Of a DNA stretch of 64,000 nt, positions 1 to 12,516 are shown piece by piece. Made by a program: the position numbers and the translations under genes. This DNA is from Sesamum alatum (lineage: Eukaryota > Streptophyta > Magnoliopsida > Lamiales > Pedaliaceae): assembly GCA_034509735.1 (NCBI GenBank), contig JACGWO010000005.1, positions 9,937,692 through 10,001,691 on the forward strand, read 5' to 3'. How positions within the stretch are numbered: the stretch's first letter is position 1; the number at the start of each line of letters is the position of its first letter. Below the pieces are notes generated by a model, which was not told the DNA's origin, searched no databases, and saw only the letters and a program-made list of their open reading frames with translations.

Positions 1-175
1 TATACCTCATTAGGTAAACATAACCATACCGTGAGTGATCATCGATGAAGGTTATGAAGTAAGAGAAACCACCGCTGGCTTGAGTACTTAGTGGCCCACA
101 TACGTTCGTGTGGACCAAGTCCAATAGACTTGTGGCAAGCTTACTTTGTCCAATAAAGGGTCTTTCGGTCATTTT
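1..175 (-). pseudogene. Integrase core fragment of copia element 2
   Basis: Read on the minus strand from 175 to 1, this is an open integrase-core fragment matching the FVGQS...LLDLVHTDVCGP...FTDDHSRYGYVYLMRY region of the other copies here. It is cut on the right by the insertion of element 1 (target site atttt, 171-175, repeated at 9,821-9,825) and runs off the window on the left. The first catalytic Asp of the DDE triad (HTD in relatives) reads Asn (HTN), so the enzyme would be dead. The missing N-terminal half lies at 9,826-10,065. Confidence 0.85.
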
Positions 176-2387
176 TGAAGGAACAAGCGGATCCACCCGA
201 GAGCGCGAGCGAAAGCGAGGGACGAGAAAAATGCATAAATTAAAATTGCATAATCGTGAAATCCCAAGGGGTGTACCGTTGGGTGCTCAACCGGGCGTTC
301 GATGTAGGATGTATCAATATTAAAACATACATATTGAACATAGGGCATAGATGAAATGGTAAACTACGAAAGTATAATAAACCGTTACCTTTGTAGTTTT
401 CACGTGCCCGCGGGAACTTGCTTTGTTCCTCTCCGGAATGTCCACTAAGTTCAAACCTATGAACTCTCCAAAGGTGATCCACACCACACCGGAAGAAACC
501 TTCATTTTTCTTGCTAGAAGAAAACGGGTTTAGAAGGAATCGGTTTAAGAAGACAAACACTATTGATTAGTGTTCTTCTTAAACTTACTTTGTTCTTTCC
601 TTTGATCCAAGCTCAAATGAAGAACACTAGTAAAAGGGAGAGAGGGGGCCGAAAGTTGGAGGAGAGGGAGACGTGAATTTTCTTCTTCTTTTCCTAGAAT
701 AGATGAATAATGAATCTCATACATAGGTGTTAGTATATACTCATATATATACATAATTAATGTGATTATTGGAATGTGTCTAGGTTCATCCAAGGATGTC
801 TAGATACATCCCAATCAATCACCATCAATTCTTCAATCAAGCCTACCATCTTTTAAGGTATGATCAAATCATACCAAAAGGGAAGGACTTGATTGGAGTT
901 GATTTGTCTCTTACCAAAAGAGACAAGTCAACTAACACCTAGCATCCAACATGACCGATTTTTGCTCCCTCCAAGGTGGCAATTTTTGGCCATGCCTATT
1001 TAGGAAATCAGTCCAACTTCTTCCTATTCTAAAATAGGAATTAATACACCTCTCGTGTCAAAATTTAACGAGCCGGGTTTTACCGTAATCCAATTGTGAC
1101 GAACCCAAAATTAATTCCAATTTAATTTAATATCCACTTAAATAATTCCCGTAGATCTTTTAATCCAATTAAAAGATCCAACATCTCAACTTTCCATATT
1201 AATCGATAAATCCCATTTACCAATTAAACGAAGGGCCGATCCAATATCAGTTCGTCCATCCAATGGGCAATCCCTTAAGTAATCCAATTACTTATTCATC
1301 CTTTGAAATTAACTACAAGTCAATTTCTCAACCTTCTCGGTGATTTGTGTGTGACCCTTTCGGTTCACCCTCAACAAGACTTGGGCCCGTGTCCCACAAG
1401 GGCCCGTTACCATGGGTGACCGTCTAGCAACAGTCCATGGCATTAAAGACTAGGTGAATATTGGCGTGAACATTTAGGCGCCAATTCCGTACTGATGCGG
1501 TCCTTCCGTCTATCGTCTCCCGGCCTTAGTCTAGGGGTATGGAATTGGGTGTCGATTCCCATCCTTGACTAGGCATCTATGCTTAATACTCGAGACTATG
1601 CATACCTTATTGCGTTGACACAGGAAACTATTCCCTGTTCGACCAACCACTGTGGCCACAACTTTAAACAACATGAACGTTTCTCCAAGTGCATAGGAGA
1701 TACCTTTGTCACATACTGATAGGGGACGAGTCCTCTTCTTGGAACCCACCGTCCTCGCTACACATTCTGACTGTACTGGACAAGGCTTATAATGATCATC
1801 TTACAGAATGATCACCTCTCGCTAGATCCAAGATACAACCATCCTGTGCATGTGATTGTCATGGTTCCTCAAGTCTGAGGACTACTCTTTTATTATCGAA
1901 ACCGGGGAAATCCAATCATACCGACCAAGCCTCTAAGGCTTCCATATGATGATCCCCACGAGTCAGTCCAGTCGGCCCGACTCCAGTCGACCAACCCATC
2001 AAGATCGTGTAGGTGTCCTACGCCTGTCGCCGATGAAACATAGCACTCATCCAATGAACACGACTCTTGATGCAAGTCTCCAGGACTCTCGATGCCCTAT
2101 CTCGAGGTCCTCGACCTGGAAAGTTTCAGACCCAATTCTTAATCAGTTGGTTTCATGACCACCATCTAATGCGTGGTCCAACGACTTGAGTTGTTAATCG
2201 TGTTCTGTTGACTTTATTGCGATATAAGTAAAACACCGTTTTAGCGTATGTAAAATGAACACAACAAAGAAGGTACCATTCGTGACGAATACTCGTTTTA
2301 TTCATCACATAATATTACATTATATCAAGTTGTCAAATAGGTTACAAAGAGCCAAACCTATTGGCTTTCTGGTCACCTATTCTAACA
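176..2387 (-). repeat. 3' LTR of element 1
   Basis: Long terminal repeat of about 2.2 kb, starting TGTTAGAATAGGTGACC (ending ctaaca on the plus strand at 2,387) and ending TTCA (plus strand tgaagg at 176). It is flanked on the internal side by the polypurine tract. Homology with 7,666-9,820 is obvious along its length, with small indels. It shares the block 'tagcaacRgtccatggca' (about 1,430) with the other LTR subfamily. Short ORFs within it on both strands are not supported as genes. Confidence 0.92.
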
Positions 2388-2405
2388 ATCTCCCACTTGA
2401 CCTAA
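2388..2405 (-). other. Polypurine tract of element 1
   Basis: On the minus strand this reads TTTAGGTCAAGTGGGAGAT immediately before the 3' LTR. The same AAGTGGGAGAT sits before the 3' LTRs of elements 4 and 5, so it is the plus-strand primer for reverse transcription in this family. Confidence 0.85.
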
Positions 2406-3624
2406 AGCCAATCACCCATTAATCTCAAACCCATCTTATCCAGATGCTGAGTATGGGCAACTTGCAACACGGGCTTAGTAAGTAGATCTGCTATGTTTTA
2501 TATGGAGCTGACTCGGTCTATCCGAATGTCACCGCTGCTAAACATCTGTCTGAGCAGATGGTAGGGTTTAAGAATATACTTGGATCGTGATGAGATCTCA
2601 GTTCCTTTGCTAGCACTATCACCCCGCTATTATTGTAGAAGATAACTACAAGCTTAGCAATGCTAGGTACTACACCGAACCCTTGGATGTAACTCATCAA
2701 CCAAATCGTCTCCTTAGAAGCTTCCAAAGCCCCTATGTATTCAGGTTCTATGGTGGATTCTGCCGTGGTAGCTTTCTTGGAACCCTTCCAAGCCACCACG
2801 CCACCATTTAGTCTGAACACAAAACCAGACTGAGACTTGGCATCATCATCATCAGACTGGAATCTAGCATCGCTATAGCCTTCCAGTATCAATTCTCCAC
2901 CACCATAGATCAAGAACGTGTCCTTAGTCCTTTTCAAGTATTTCAGGATAATCTTGACTGCACTCCAGTGTGCCTCCCCGGTACACGACTGATATCGACT
3001 AGTCATGCTCAAAGCGAAAGCCACATCAGGTGTAGTGCATTGGACATCGTACTGAATTCTGCCTACGGCTGAAGCATAGGGAATGTCCAACATCCGTTTA
3101 AGCTCCTCATCAGTCTTAAGAGACTGCTTCTTGGATAACTTAATTCCATGCCTCATAGGAAGGAATCCTCGTTTTGAGTTGTCCATCTTGAATCTCTTCA
3201 AGACTTTCTCAATGTACGAGGACTGGGCCATTCCTAACATCCTTCTAGCTCTATCCCTGTAGATCTTCATGCCAAGGATGTAGGATGCCTCGCCCATATC
3301 CATCATGGAAAATTGTGTTGACAATGAAGCTTTAGTGGTTTCCAACATCTTAGCATCATTACCAATGAGCAAGGTGTCATCCACGTAAAGCACTAGAAAC
3401 GCAACTGAGCTCCCACTGATCTTCTTGTATACATAAGGATCGGACTCGTTCTTGATGAAATCGTATCCCCATATGACTTCATCAAAACGTATGTTCCAGC
3501 TTCGAGAAGCTTGTTTGAGGCCATAAATGGACCTTTGGAGATGGCAGACCATCTGCTCTTCTCCATATAGATCTCTTCCTCTACGAAACCATTGAGGAAG
3601 GCGGTTTTCACGTCCATCTTCCAT
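2406..3624 (-). pseudogene. Reverse transcriptase/RNase H of element 1
   Basis: The largest open stretch runs from 3,624 to 2,518 (368 codons). It contains the RT_2-type copia reverse transcriptase (IYGLKQASRSWN, then YVDD with L-Y-V-D-D-T) followed by the RNase H domain (YSDARFQ, TIEPEY). The RNase H motif normally reading FCDNNGA reads FYNNSGV, so one acidic catalytic residue is lost. The frame breaks near RSHH, and the remaining RNase H tail continues out of frame to the polypurine tract. The first few residues of the ORF are out-of-frame read-through, not a true start. Confidence 0.88.
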
Positions 3625-3633
3625 ATTTCATAG

Positions 3634-4452
3634 TCATACCATGCTACTATGGCAAGTAGTATCCGAATTGGCCATTGCTATGGACGAGTAGGTTTCCTCA
3701 ATATTGACCCCGGGTCGCTGAGTGTAACCCTTTCCCACAAGTCTGGCTTTGAAGGTTGTAACCTCCCCGTCAGCTCCAAGCTTACGTTTGTAGAGCCATT
3801 TACACCCTACGGGTTTTACCCCTTTGGGTGGGTCTATTGGGGTCCAAACCTGGTTTGTACCCATCGAGTCCATCTCGAATTTCATGGCCTCAAGCCACTT
3901 ATCCAAATCGATGTCCGACATCGCTTCTCCGTACGTCTTTGGATCATTATCCAACTGACCTGTCAGGCGCAGAAATCCATACCTATCAGGCGCTTGGGAT
4001 ACTTTTGCCGACCTACGGAGAATTGGAACATTATCAGTGGGAACTACTGGCTCAGATGTCACTGCCACCTGAGGGGGTACCTCACTTGATTCCTCAAGGA
4101 ATACCTCATCGCATCGACTATCCGATGAAAAACCCTTTCCCAAGAACACTGCATTTCGCGAGACAAAAACCTTTTGCTCGGAGGGATCATAGAAATAATA
4201 CCCCGCAGTTTCTTTCGGATATCCGATGAACCTGCATAAAGTAGACCTCGAGTCTAGTTTATCTCCCACTAATCTCTTGACGTATATGGGGCAACCCCAC
4301 ACTTTCAAGTATTTGTAGGAGGCAGGCTTGTCATGCCATATCTCATATGGCATCTGGGATATCTTCTTAGATGGCGTCAAGTTCAAAGCTTTGGTTGCCG
4401 TCTCAAGAGGGTATCCCCAAAAGGATAAGGGGAGTTCGAAAAAACTCATCAT
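3634..4452 (-). pseudogene. Integrase C-terminus, linker and RT N-terminus of element 1
   Basis: A 272-codon open frame covering the end of the integrase (LPLSFWGY, YEIWHDKPASY, the GYPKETAGYYFYDP motif), the variable Ser/Pro-rich linker, and the start of the reverse transcriptase (NQVWTPIDPPKGVKPVGCKW, TFKARLVGKGYTQ). It ends at a frameshift in the RT near the position of the PGVDFEDTYSPVA motif. The tryptophan in DKWLEAM is intact here; that codon has become an amber stop in element 5. Confidence 0.87.
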
Positions 4453-5050
4453 AGATCGGACACACCATTAAGGTCCGATTCCTCCTTTCAGACACACCAT
4501 TAAGCTGTGGTGTTCCAAGAGGGGTCCACTGAGAGAGAATCCCATTCTCTTTTAGATAATCAACAAACTCACTACTCAAATACTCTGCTCTTTGGTCCGA
4601 CCGAAGGGCTTTGATCTTTCGACCGGTTTGGTTCTCCATTTTAAGTCTGTATTCCTTAAACCTTCCAAAGGCTTCAGACTTGTACCTCATCAGGTAAACA
4701 TAACCATACCGTGAGTGATCATCGGTAAAGGTTATGAAGTACGAGTACCTACCTCTAGCCTGAGTATTTAGTGGTCCACAGACGTCCGTATAGATCAAAT
4801 CTAATAGACCGTTGGCCACCGTGCTTTGTCCAACAAAGGGTTTCTTGGTCATCTTTCCCATCAGACAAGATTCGGAGGTCGGTAGGTTATCCAAATCGTC
4901 TATTTCTAGACTCTTTGAGTCCACCAACCTTCTTATCCTATCTTTAGAAATATGACCTAACCTCGCATGCCATATCTGTGCGTTATCATGATTATCATGT
5001 TTCCATTTGTGTTCCGCAATCATAATCCAATTAGACTATTGAAGTATGTA
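4403..5050 (-). pseudogene. Integrase core of element 1
   Basis: A 206-codon frame (5,023 to 4,403) with the HHCC-type zinc-binding N-terminus (HARLGHISKDRI...LPTSESC, where the first Cys is replaced by Ser) and the DDE core: TDVCGP, then SDQRAEYLS, then PQLNGVSERRN. Coding homology continues upstream to about 5,050 past a stop in the NGLYILQ motif. The frame shifts near RTLM... before the next segment. Confidence 0.86.
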
Positions 5051-5790
5051 CAGACCGTTTACCAATGTACCAAACAAAGGAGATATACCATCCTTTATAA
5101 TATAAAAACTGTTTTTATTGATGGTAAAGGAATATCCCGCCTTGTCATTCGCCTTGGAGGTCGAAGCCTCTCCTATCAATACCGTCGGCGCCAACCTGTG
5201 GGTCGTTGCCTCGTATTAGACCAGCATGTTGATCAACTCATGAATAGACTTCTCAAATCCGTTCATGTTGTAGTTTACAACAAACGGATCATAGGACAGA
5301 GGAAGCGACTGGAGGATCACTTCAGTGTACGTGTCATTATTAAGCCCAACTTTATGGTCCTCGAGTTTCTCCACTAGGTAGAGCATCTTAACCCTATGAC
5401 TTTGTACAAACAATCCTACAGCAAGCTTGGTGCCAAAGAATGCTTTTGTAGCGGCATATCTAATATGCGTATTCGGAACTGCATAAACCTCGTTCATGTG
5501 GAGCATTATGGCGGAGACATTGTCCAGCCTCTCATATTGCTTCTGGATGTCGTTAGACATCGAAGCCAATATGATACTGCTCACTTTTCGGTTGTCCTGA
5601 TGCCATTTCTCGAACGTCAAACGTTCTTCTAGCGTGGACCCCTCTGGTAAGTTGCTCGGCGGCGGCTCATCCTAGACGTAGCCTTGGTTCTCGAAATCAA
5701 GGACAATCCTCAGGTTTCTTAGCCAGTCCGAGTAGTTCGTTCCATTAAACTTATTATCTCAAGTATCGTGGTCAACGAATTCTTAGACAT
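5051..5790 (-). pseudogene. Gag of element 1 fused to protease tail by deletion
   Basis: Gag begins at the ATG at 5,790 (MSKN-type start shared by all copies). It is frameshifted early, then open from 5,620 to 5,216 (PSIMLHMNE-like region, QSLPLSYDPFVVNYNMN, ELINMLV). Near 5,140 the reading goes from the gag motif GEASTSKA straight into the post-protease motif GYSFTINKN. Other copies have roughly 0.6 kb between these points, including the CX2CX4HX4C zinc knuckle and the DTG protease site. The element therefore lost protease and the RNA-binding knuckle by internal deletion. Confidence 0.82.
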
Positions 5791-7665
5791 ATCTACATTT
5801 ATAAAAATATAAAGTGGAAATTAGCAGATGATGGTAATATTATTATTCAAGTTGACGACATGGTCTTTTAGTCTTTAACCCTCCCATTATTTATACGAAA
5901 GTCCACCACTCTCAACCGGAGTTTCGGGAAACCATTTTCGAGTGGGCTTGGGATCCACAACCGTAATCTCCATGCCCCGCTTTTACGATTCACATGAAGA
6001 AGACCTCGTGGGAGATATCCAATATCATTCTCATCCCATGATATTCCCAAGATATTTTGCCTCACCTATTCCCATGGTTCCGAGGACTCCAAGCGAACCA
6101 CGTTACTCAGTGTTGGGCCCGACCCATCAACCAAATCATGCCTCAAACTGTCGCCCCCACGACTCGTGAGACAGGGAAACAACAAGTGCAATCTCTTTGT
6201 TCACAACAATGGTGCAACTTTCCCCTAGTCCAAGTTTGCCACGACTCGTGAGACCACACTTGGGTAGTGGTAGCTTCCTCACCACATTGCTGTGGATGGA
6301 AGGCTCGGACAGATTATAATACCATTTTGATCCAAGTCCTTCTGGGCCTAATATTTAATTCGGTCCAACCAAATGAGAGATTAATTAAACGACCGAGATC
6401 TCATCACATTAAGTGTTTTAGCATGCATAAATATCCAATATTTAAAGCAATTAAATAAATACGCCGCATGCAGAAAACATAGCATACCCCTGTTAGGATG
6501 ATCACAAGCCCAACCTATGCGACTTACAGAGCCCGTAGTGAGTCTATAGTTTGTCTACGGTGGTCCTATATTATTACATAATAATATACCAATTGTCATT
6601 CCAATTAGCCTTATGATTCTTCTTGTTTCACGCCTTGATGTTCCACCTTGAGTCCCGACTCCATGGGATTGTCAAAATAAAATCTCACCAAACCTATCTA
6701 CTCTCATTACAATTGAAAGTAATACATGGGAAATAAATAATAAGCCTTAACATCATGAGGCTGAAATACGGGAGATGATAGTCCCAAAACAAGAGGCACG
6801 CAGGCCCCACCCAACCGAAATATAAATGACATACATATATCCATACACAAGGTCTAGGGCTCTTGTGATCATCCCATGTTGATCCCATCAACGCATATAA
6901 CACAATTTTTCCAAATAATCATGCTTAAACCATGGATATTCAAAATATCCAGATGTCCAACACCACAAGGTATAAATACATAAACAATATGAAAAATTTA
7001 AATTTTAAATTCAATGGACATTACAACAAAATGCATCCAATGCATGTATTAATCCCAAATTAATTAAGCAAATTTGATCTATAGGAAAAATCCAATAATT
7101 CCAAAATCAAATGTGCAAAATTAATTCATTTTTAGAATAATATGCAGAAAACCAAGAAAATCCATTTTTTCAGAAAACATCGAAAACCAGCACAAAACGG
7201 CCCAGCCGTTGTGCCACCCGACCGCCAGCGCACACAGGGCAGTGCGCGTGCAGCCTGCTCGCCCTGCGCGCACTCGCCCTGCGATCGCTCGCCCTGTGCC
7301 GCTCTAGCCTCGGCCAGCAGCGGCGTGCACACGCACAGCGCGCGCCTCTGCGCAGCACCCGCGCGCATGGCGCGCGACCACCCCTGCCAGCACGCACACT
7401 GGCAGGCACGCCAGCCAGGCTGCGCTAAGGTGTGAGCCCGCGCATGCCCGCCGGCCAGTGACCGACTGCCAGGGGCGCAACCAACCGCTGCCGCTCCTGT
7501 CTGTTTTTCCATATATTTAAACATATTCAAATTTAAACAAATGAATAATCATATTCATTCATATATTCATACAATCATACATGCTAATAAAATCGTAAAA
7601 GCAAGTTGATCATGCTAAACACATAGATCTATGCCCCTTACATCAAACCGGGCCCTGATAGCATT
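5791..7665 (-). other. 5' leader and PBS of element 1
   Basis: Untranslated region between the 5' LTR and gag. The PBS next to the LTR (minus strand, 7,663-7,652) reads TGCTATCAGGGC, two mismatches from the initiator-tRNA PBS TGGTATCAGAGC. A GC-rich block lies at about 7,197-7,500, shorter than in the other copies. The paired palindrome CACGACTCGTG occurs at 6,158-6,168 and 6,240-6,250. ORFs on both strands across the GC block (7,132-7,530) are composition artefacts. Confidence 0.8.
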
Positions 7666-9820
7666 TGAAGGAACAAGCGGATCCGCTCGGGAGCGCGAGC
7701 GGAAGCGAGGGACAAAAAAAATGCGTCAATTAAAATTTCTTAATCGTGAAATCCCAAGGGGTGTAGCCTTGGATGCTCAACCGGGCATTCGATGTAATCA
7801 ATATTAAAACATACATATTGAACATAGGGCATAGATGAAATGGTAAACTACAAACTACCTTTGTAGTTTTCACGTGTGCACGGCTACTTGCTTTGTTCCT
7901 CTCCAGAATGTCTACTAAGTTCAAACATATGAACTCTTCAAAGGTGAACCACACCACACTGGAAGAAACCTTCGTTTTTCTTGCTAGAAGAAAACAGGTT
8001 TAGAACGAATCGTTTTAAGAAGACAAACACTATTGATTAGTATTCTTCTTAAATTTACTTTGTTCTTTCCTTTGATACAATATCACGTGAAGAACATTAG
8101 TAAAAGGGAGAGAGGGGGCTGAAAGTTGGAGGAGAGGGAGAGGTGAATTTTCTTCTTCTTTTCCTAGAAAAGATGAATAATGAATCCCATACATAGGTGT
8201 TAGTATATACTCATATATATACGTAATTAATATGATTATTGGAATGTGTCTACGTTCATCCAAGGATGTTTAGATACATCCCAATCAATCACCATCAATT
8301 CTTCAATCAATCCTACCATCTTTTAAGGTATGATAGAATCATACCAAAAGGGAAGGGCTTGATTGGAGTTGATTTATCTCTTACAAAAAGAGACAAGTCA
8401 ACTAACACCTACCATCCAACATGGCCGATTTTTGCTCTCTCCAAGGTGGCAATTTTTGGCCATGGGTTTTACCGTAATCCATCTCTCGGGTAAAAATTTA
8501 ACGGACTGGGTTTTAGCGTAATCTAATTACGGCGAATCCAAAATTAAATACAATTTAATTTAATATCCACTTAAATAATTCTCGTTAATCTTTTAATCCA
8601 AGTAAAAGATCCAACATCTCAACTTTCCATATTAATCGATTAATCCCATTTACCGATTAAACGAGGGCCCGATCCAATATCGGCCCGTCCATGCAATGAA
8701 CAATCCCTTAAGTGATCCAATTACTTATTCATCCTTCTAAATTGACTCCAAGTCAATTTCTCAACCTTCTCGGTGATTTGTGTGTGACCCTTTATGTTCA
8801 CCCTCAGCTAGACATGGGCCCGTGTCCCACAAGGACCCGTTACCATGGGTAGCTGTCTAGCAACGGTCCATGGCACTAGAGACTAGGTGAATATTGGCGT
8901 GAACATTTAGGCCCCAATTCGTTACGGGTATGGTCCTTCCATCTACCGTCTCCCGGCCTTAGTCTAGGGTATGGAATTGGGCGTCGGTTCCCATCCTTGA
9001 CTAGGCATCTATGCTTAATACTGGAGACTACATATGCCTCATTGCGTCGACATAGGAAACCATTCCCTGTTCGACCAGCCACTATGGCCACAGCTTTAAA
9101 CAGAATAAACGTGTCTCCGAGTGCATAGGAGATACCTCTGTCACATACTGACAGGGGACGGATCCTCTTCTTGGAACCCACCATCCTCGCTACACATTCT
9201 GACTGCACTGGACAAGGTTTATAATGATCATCTTACAGAATGATCACCTCTCGCCATATCCAAGACACAGCCATCTTGTGCGAGTGACTGCCATGGTTCC
9301 TCAAGTTTGAGGACTACTCCCCTACTATCGGAACCGGGAAAATCCAATCATACCGATTAAGCCTCCAAGGCTTCCATATATGATCCCCGTGAGTCAATCC
9401 TGTCGGCCCGACTCCAGTCGACTAACCCATCAAGATCGTGTAGGTGTCCCACGCCTATCGCCGATGAAACACGACACTCATCCAATGAACACGACTCTTG
9501 ATGCAAGTCTTTATAGGACTCTCGATGCCCTGTCTCGAGGTCCTCGGCTTGGAACGTTTCAGATCCAACTCTTAATCAGTAGGTTTCATGACTATCATCC
9601 AATGCGTGGCCCAACTGCATGAGTTGTTAATCGTGGTCTGTGAGCTTTTTTGCGGTATAAGTAAAACATCGTTTTAGCATATGTAAAATGAGCACAACAA
9701 AGAAGGTACCATTGGTGACGAATACTCATTTTATTCATCACATAATATTACATTACATCAAGTTGTCAAACAGGTTACAAAACGCCAAACCTATTGGCTT
9801 TTTGGTCACCTATTCTAACA
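7666..9820 (-). repeat. 5' LTR of element 1
   Basis: Partner of 176-2,387, ending ctattctaaca at 9,820 on the plus strand and followed by the target duplication atttt. At 2,155 bp it is about 57 bp shorter than its partner because of several small indels and one gap near 8,465, where about 60 bp are missing and nearby text is rearranged. Confidence 0.92.
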
Positions 9821-10522
9821 ATTTTCCCTTTTAGGCAGGATTCACAGGTTGGTAGGTTACTCAAGTCGCCTACATCTAGGTTCTTTGAGTCTACCAACCT
9901 CCTTATCCTATCTTGAGAGATGTGACCTAGCCTTGCATGCCACAATTGTGCATTCTCACAGTTATCTAATTTGCTTTTGTGTTGAGCAGTCATGATTAAG
10001 TTAGATTTTTGTAGAATATAAAGACCGTTATTAAGTGTACCAAGCAGATGAGTAAAATCCACCATTCATTAAATAAAAATATTTTTTATTGATCGAAAAT
10101 TCGTAACCACTATTGTCTAACAATGGAATGAAAATGATATTTTCGATCACGCTAGGTACATAATAACAATCCTTTAATTCTATCCTAACATGATCACTAA
10201 CTACTAAGGTGAGGGTTCCTATTGCTTCTGCAGCAACGGCTTTGCTATCGCCGAGCCTTAGGACTACCTTGCCTTCACTTAGTTTTCTGCTTCTTGTCAA
10301 CACCTACAAGTCATTGCAAATGTGAGCTCCACAACCAGTATCCAATACCCATGAAGCAGAGTTAGTGACCATATTAACCTCAACCACAGAGGTACCTTGC
10401 TCGGAGAGGAATTTGGGGCAATTCCTCTTCAATCCCTTTCTCACGGCTATTAACGCATATGTTGCTTGGAGCCAACCTTCCTCATCCATTTGCGTTTCCC
10501 CGCTTTGGCAACGGGAACGCTC
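9821..10522 (-). pseudogene. Protease and integrase N-terminus of element 2
   Basis: Minus-strand continuation of element 2, right of element 1. From 10,522 downward: a degraded knuckle region (NCPKFLSEQG), the protease site (ASWVLDTGCGAHICND), an amber codon where relatives have Gln (NDL*VL), the PLLDNSGYEFSINK segment, a frameshift, then the integrase zinc-binding segment (LWHARLGHISQDR...LPTCESCLKGK) that ends exactly at the insertion site of element 1. The apparent N-terminus of the ORF ending at 10,549 is read-through from the neighbouring solo LTR. Confidence 0.86.
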
Positions 10523-12516
10523 TATTAGAATAGGTGACTGTGAAGCCAATCTGATTGGGCTAATGTAACCTATGTCTGAACAATTTCAGTGTTTTAATAA
10601 ATTGTAATGAATAAGTGATATTCATATGGCTCAATACTTTGTTTGTGTTCACATACTGCTTTACATTAACTGTTCACCACACAAGCAAAGCCCACAGATC
10701 GAAAACACATTCCGGGAAACTAGGACTGCGCATTAGATGGTGGTTCTTGAAATCAGTTTCTCTGGATTGGTCTGAAACTCTTCAAGTCAAGGAATCTCGA
10801 GATAGGGTATCAAGAATCCATGTGAGACTTGGCTAAGCAATTGTAGTCGCATTTCATCAACAAGTGACGAGGGTCATCCATGCAATGTTAGTAGGTCAGC
10901 CAGCTAGGTGGCTGCTGACTGAGTTGACTCGTGGGAACCGTCATATGGAGGACCTTGAGTAGGGTTAGTCAGGTATGACCTGTATTCCCGTTTCCAACAG
11001 TACAAATTGATCCTTGGACTTGAGGGATTAGTGAGATCACCTATGCACCGTACCTGTATCTTAGGTATGGCGAAAGGCTACCAAGTCGAGTAACTCGGTT
11101 GTCATTAGCCCTATCTAGTACAGTCAAGATGTGTAGCACGACAGTAGGTCCTAAGAGAGGATCCATCTCCTGTCAGAAAGCTGATGTTAATATCTCACTT
11201 TACTCTGAGACTTGTCCCTGATGAATCTGTGGCCATAGTAACTGAACAGATGTGACGTTTAGTATGGACGAGGCAAGGCTTAGGTCGAGAATGGGTACCT
11301 ATAATTCCATGCCCTAGACTCTAAGCAGTGAGATTGTAGGTGGAAGGATTAACGTACTAAAGAGCCTAAATGTTCAAACCATAAAAATTCACCTACTCTC
11401 TAGTGCCATGGGCCGTTGCTAGACGACCACCCATGGTGATGGACGAATTCCTGTCATGAGATGATTGAAAATTCGGCCAAGTCTAGCTGAGGGTGAACCT
11501 AAAGAGTCACACGCAATCCGCACACAACAAAAGGTATTTAATTTAGAATTAATTTAGAGAGGTTGAACGATTTAAATTAGATTTAATCGATTCCCTTTCC
11601 TTTCTTGGGATGTTGACTCCTTGAATTAGATTAAGAGGAACTAACTAATAAATAAATTAGATTTATTGAAATAAATTAAGTGGGCTTAAAATAAATATTA
11701 TTATTTATTTTATTTATTTAAAAGCCCTATGGTTTATTTACATAGGATTTAAATATTTCATAATCAAATGGATGGATGAGATTAAAGAGGAGAGATCAAG
11801 GGCCTAGATTAGTTTGACTAATCCAAGCCTAGTTTGACTAGGACTTGACTAGGTCAAAATCCTAGTGAAACCAAAATTCTAAAGTTGGAGTTTGAAGAGG
11901 AATAGGATTCCCCTTCTATAAATACTCCTAGGTTAGGACTTTAGAAGGATGATATGATCAAGAAGTGAATACACACACACGCACACACACACACACACAC
12001 ACACCTACACGGCTACTCTCCCTCTCTCTCTCATCCACATCCCTTTCCCAAGAAACGATTTTGGTTCCTTGTTTCATACAAGTGAACCCTAAGGAGGTTT
12101 GATCACGTTAACTAATAACGCTTGGTCGATCCATCCTCTCTAAAATATACACATGGTTTTTCGCTAGCATGAGGATCAAGATACGTGCACGGATTGCGTG
12201 TACGATTTAGAGGGTCTCTCGTTCGAGATCTTGGTGCAAAACGGAAAACAACGCGAATAGCGGTTTGAAGACAAAACTACAATCGGGTAGGTTTCTTTAT
12301 TTGTGTCTTCGATCTTCTTACCCTATGGCCTCCATGATTTGCATGTTTTATTTAGTCATGAGATACACTGAATGCCTGGGAGGTTCAATGGAAACCCCTT
12401 GAACGTGTTATTTACAATTATGCACGAGCATGTTTTAAATTCATGTTTTATTTTATATCGCGCTTCTGCATTCGCGCTCCTCCTGAGACGATCCACACGC
12501 CATCCATTGGCTTTCA
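10523..12516 (+). repeat. Solo LTR in gag of element 2
   Basis: A lone LTR of about 1,994 bp on the plus strand. It starts with TATTAGAATAGGTGACTG (the canonical TG mutated to TA) and ends ...GGCTTTCA at 12,516. The target duplication is imperfect: cgctc (10,518-10,522) and tgctc (12,517-12,521). Gag coding of element 2 resumes directly on the other side, and no internal region or second LTR is present, so this is the product of LTR-LTR recombination. It contains a TATA box near 11,917 (tataaatac), a (CA)n tract at 11,971-12,004 and several TTGAC cores around 11,814-11,855. Confidence 0.9.

Larger units (their letters stand above)
176..9820 (-). mobile_element. Full-length Ty1/copia element 1
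   Basis: Complete LTR-to-LTR element of about 9.6 kb, inserted in the integrase of element 2. The 5-bp target duplication atttt lies at 171-175 and 9,821-9,825. Order on the minus strand: 5' LTR (7,666-9,820), degenerate PBS, long leader, gag, integrase, RT, RNase H, polypurine tract, 3' LTR (176-2,387). The LTRs start like the others here (TGTTAGAATAGGTGACC) but end differently (...GTTCCTTCA), so this is a related but separate subfamily. The two LTRs differ visibly (many substitutions and indels), so the insertion is old. Internal coding is frameshifted, and the gag zinc knuckle and protease have been deleted. Confidence 0.93.
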
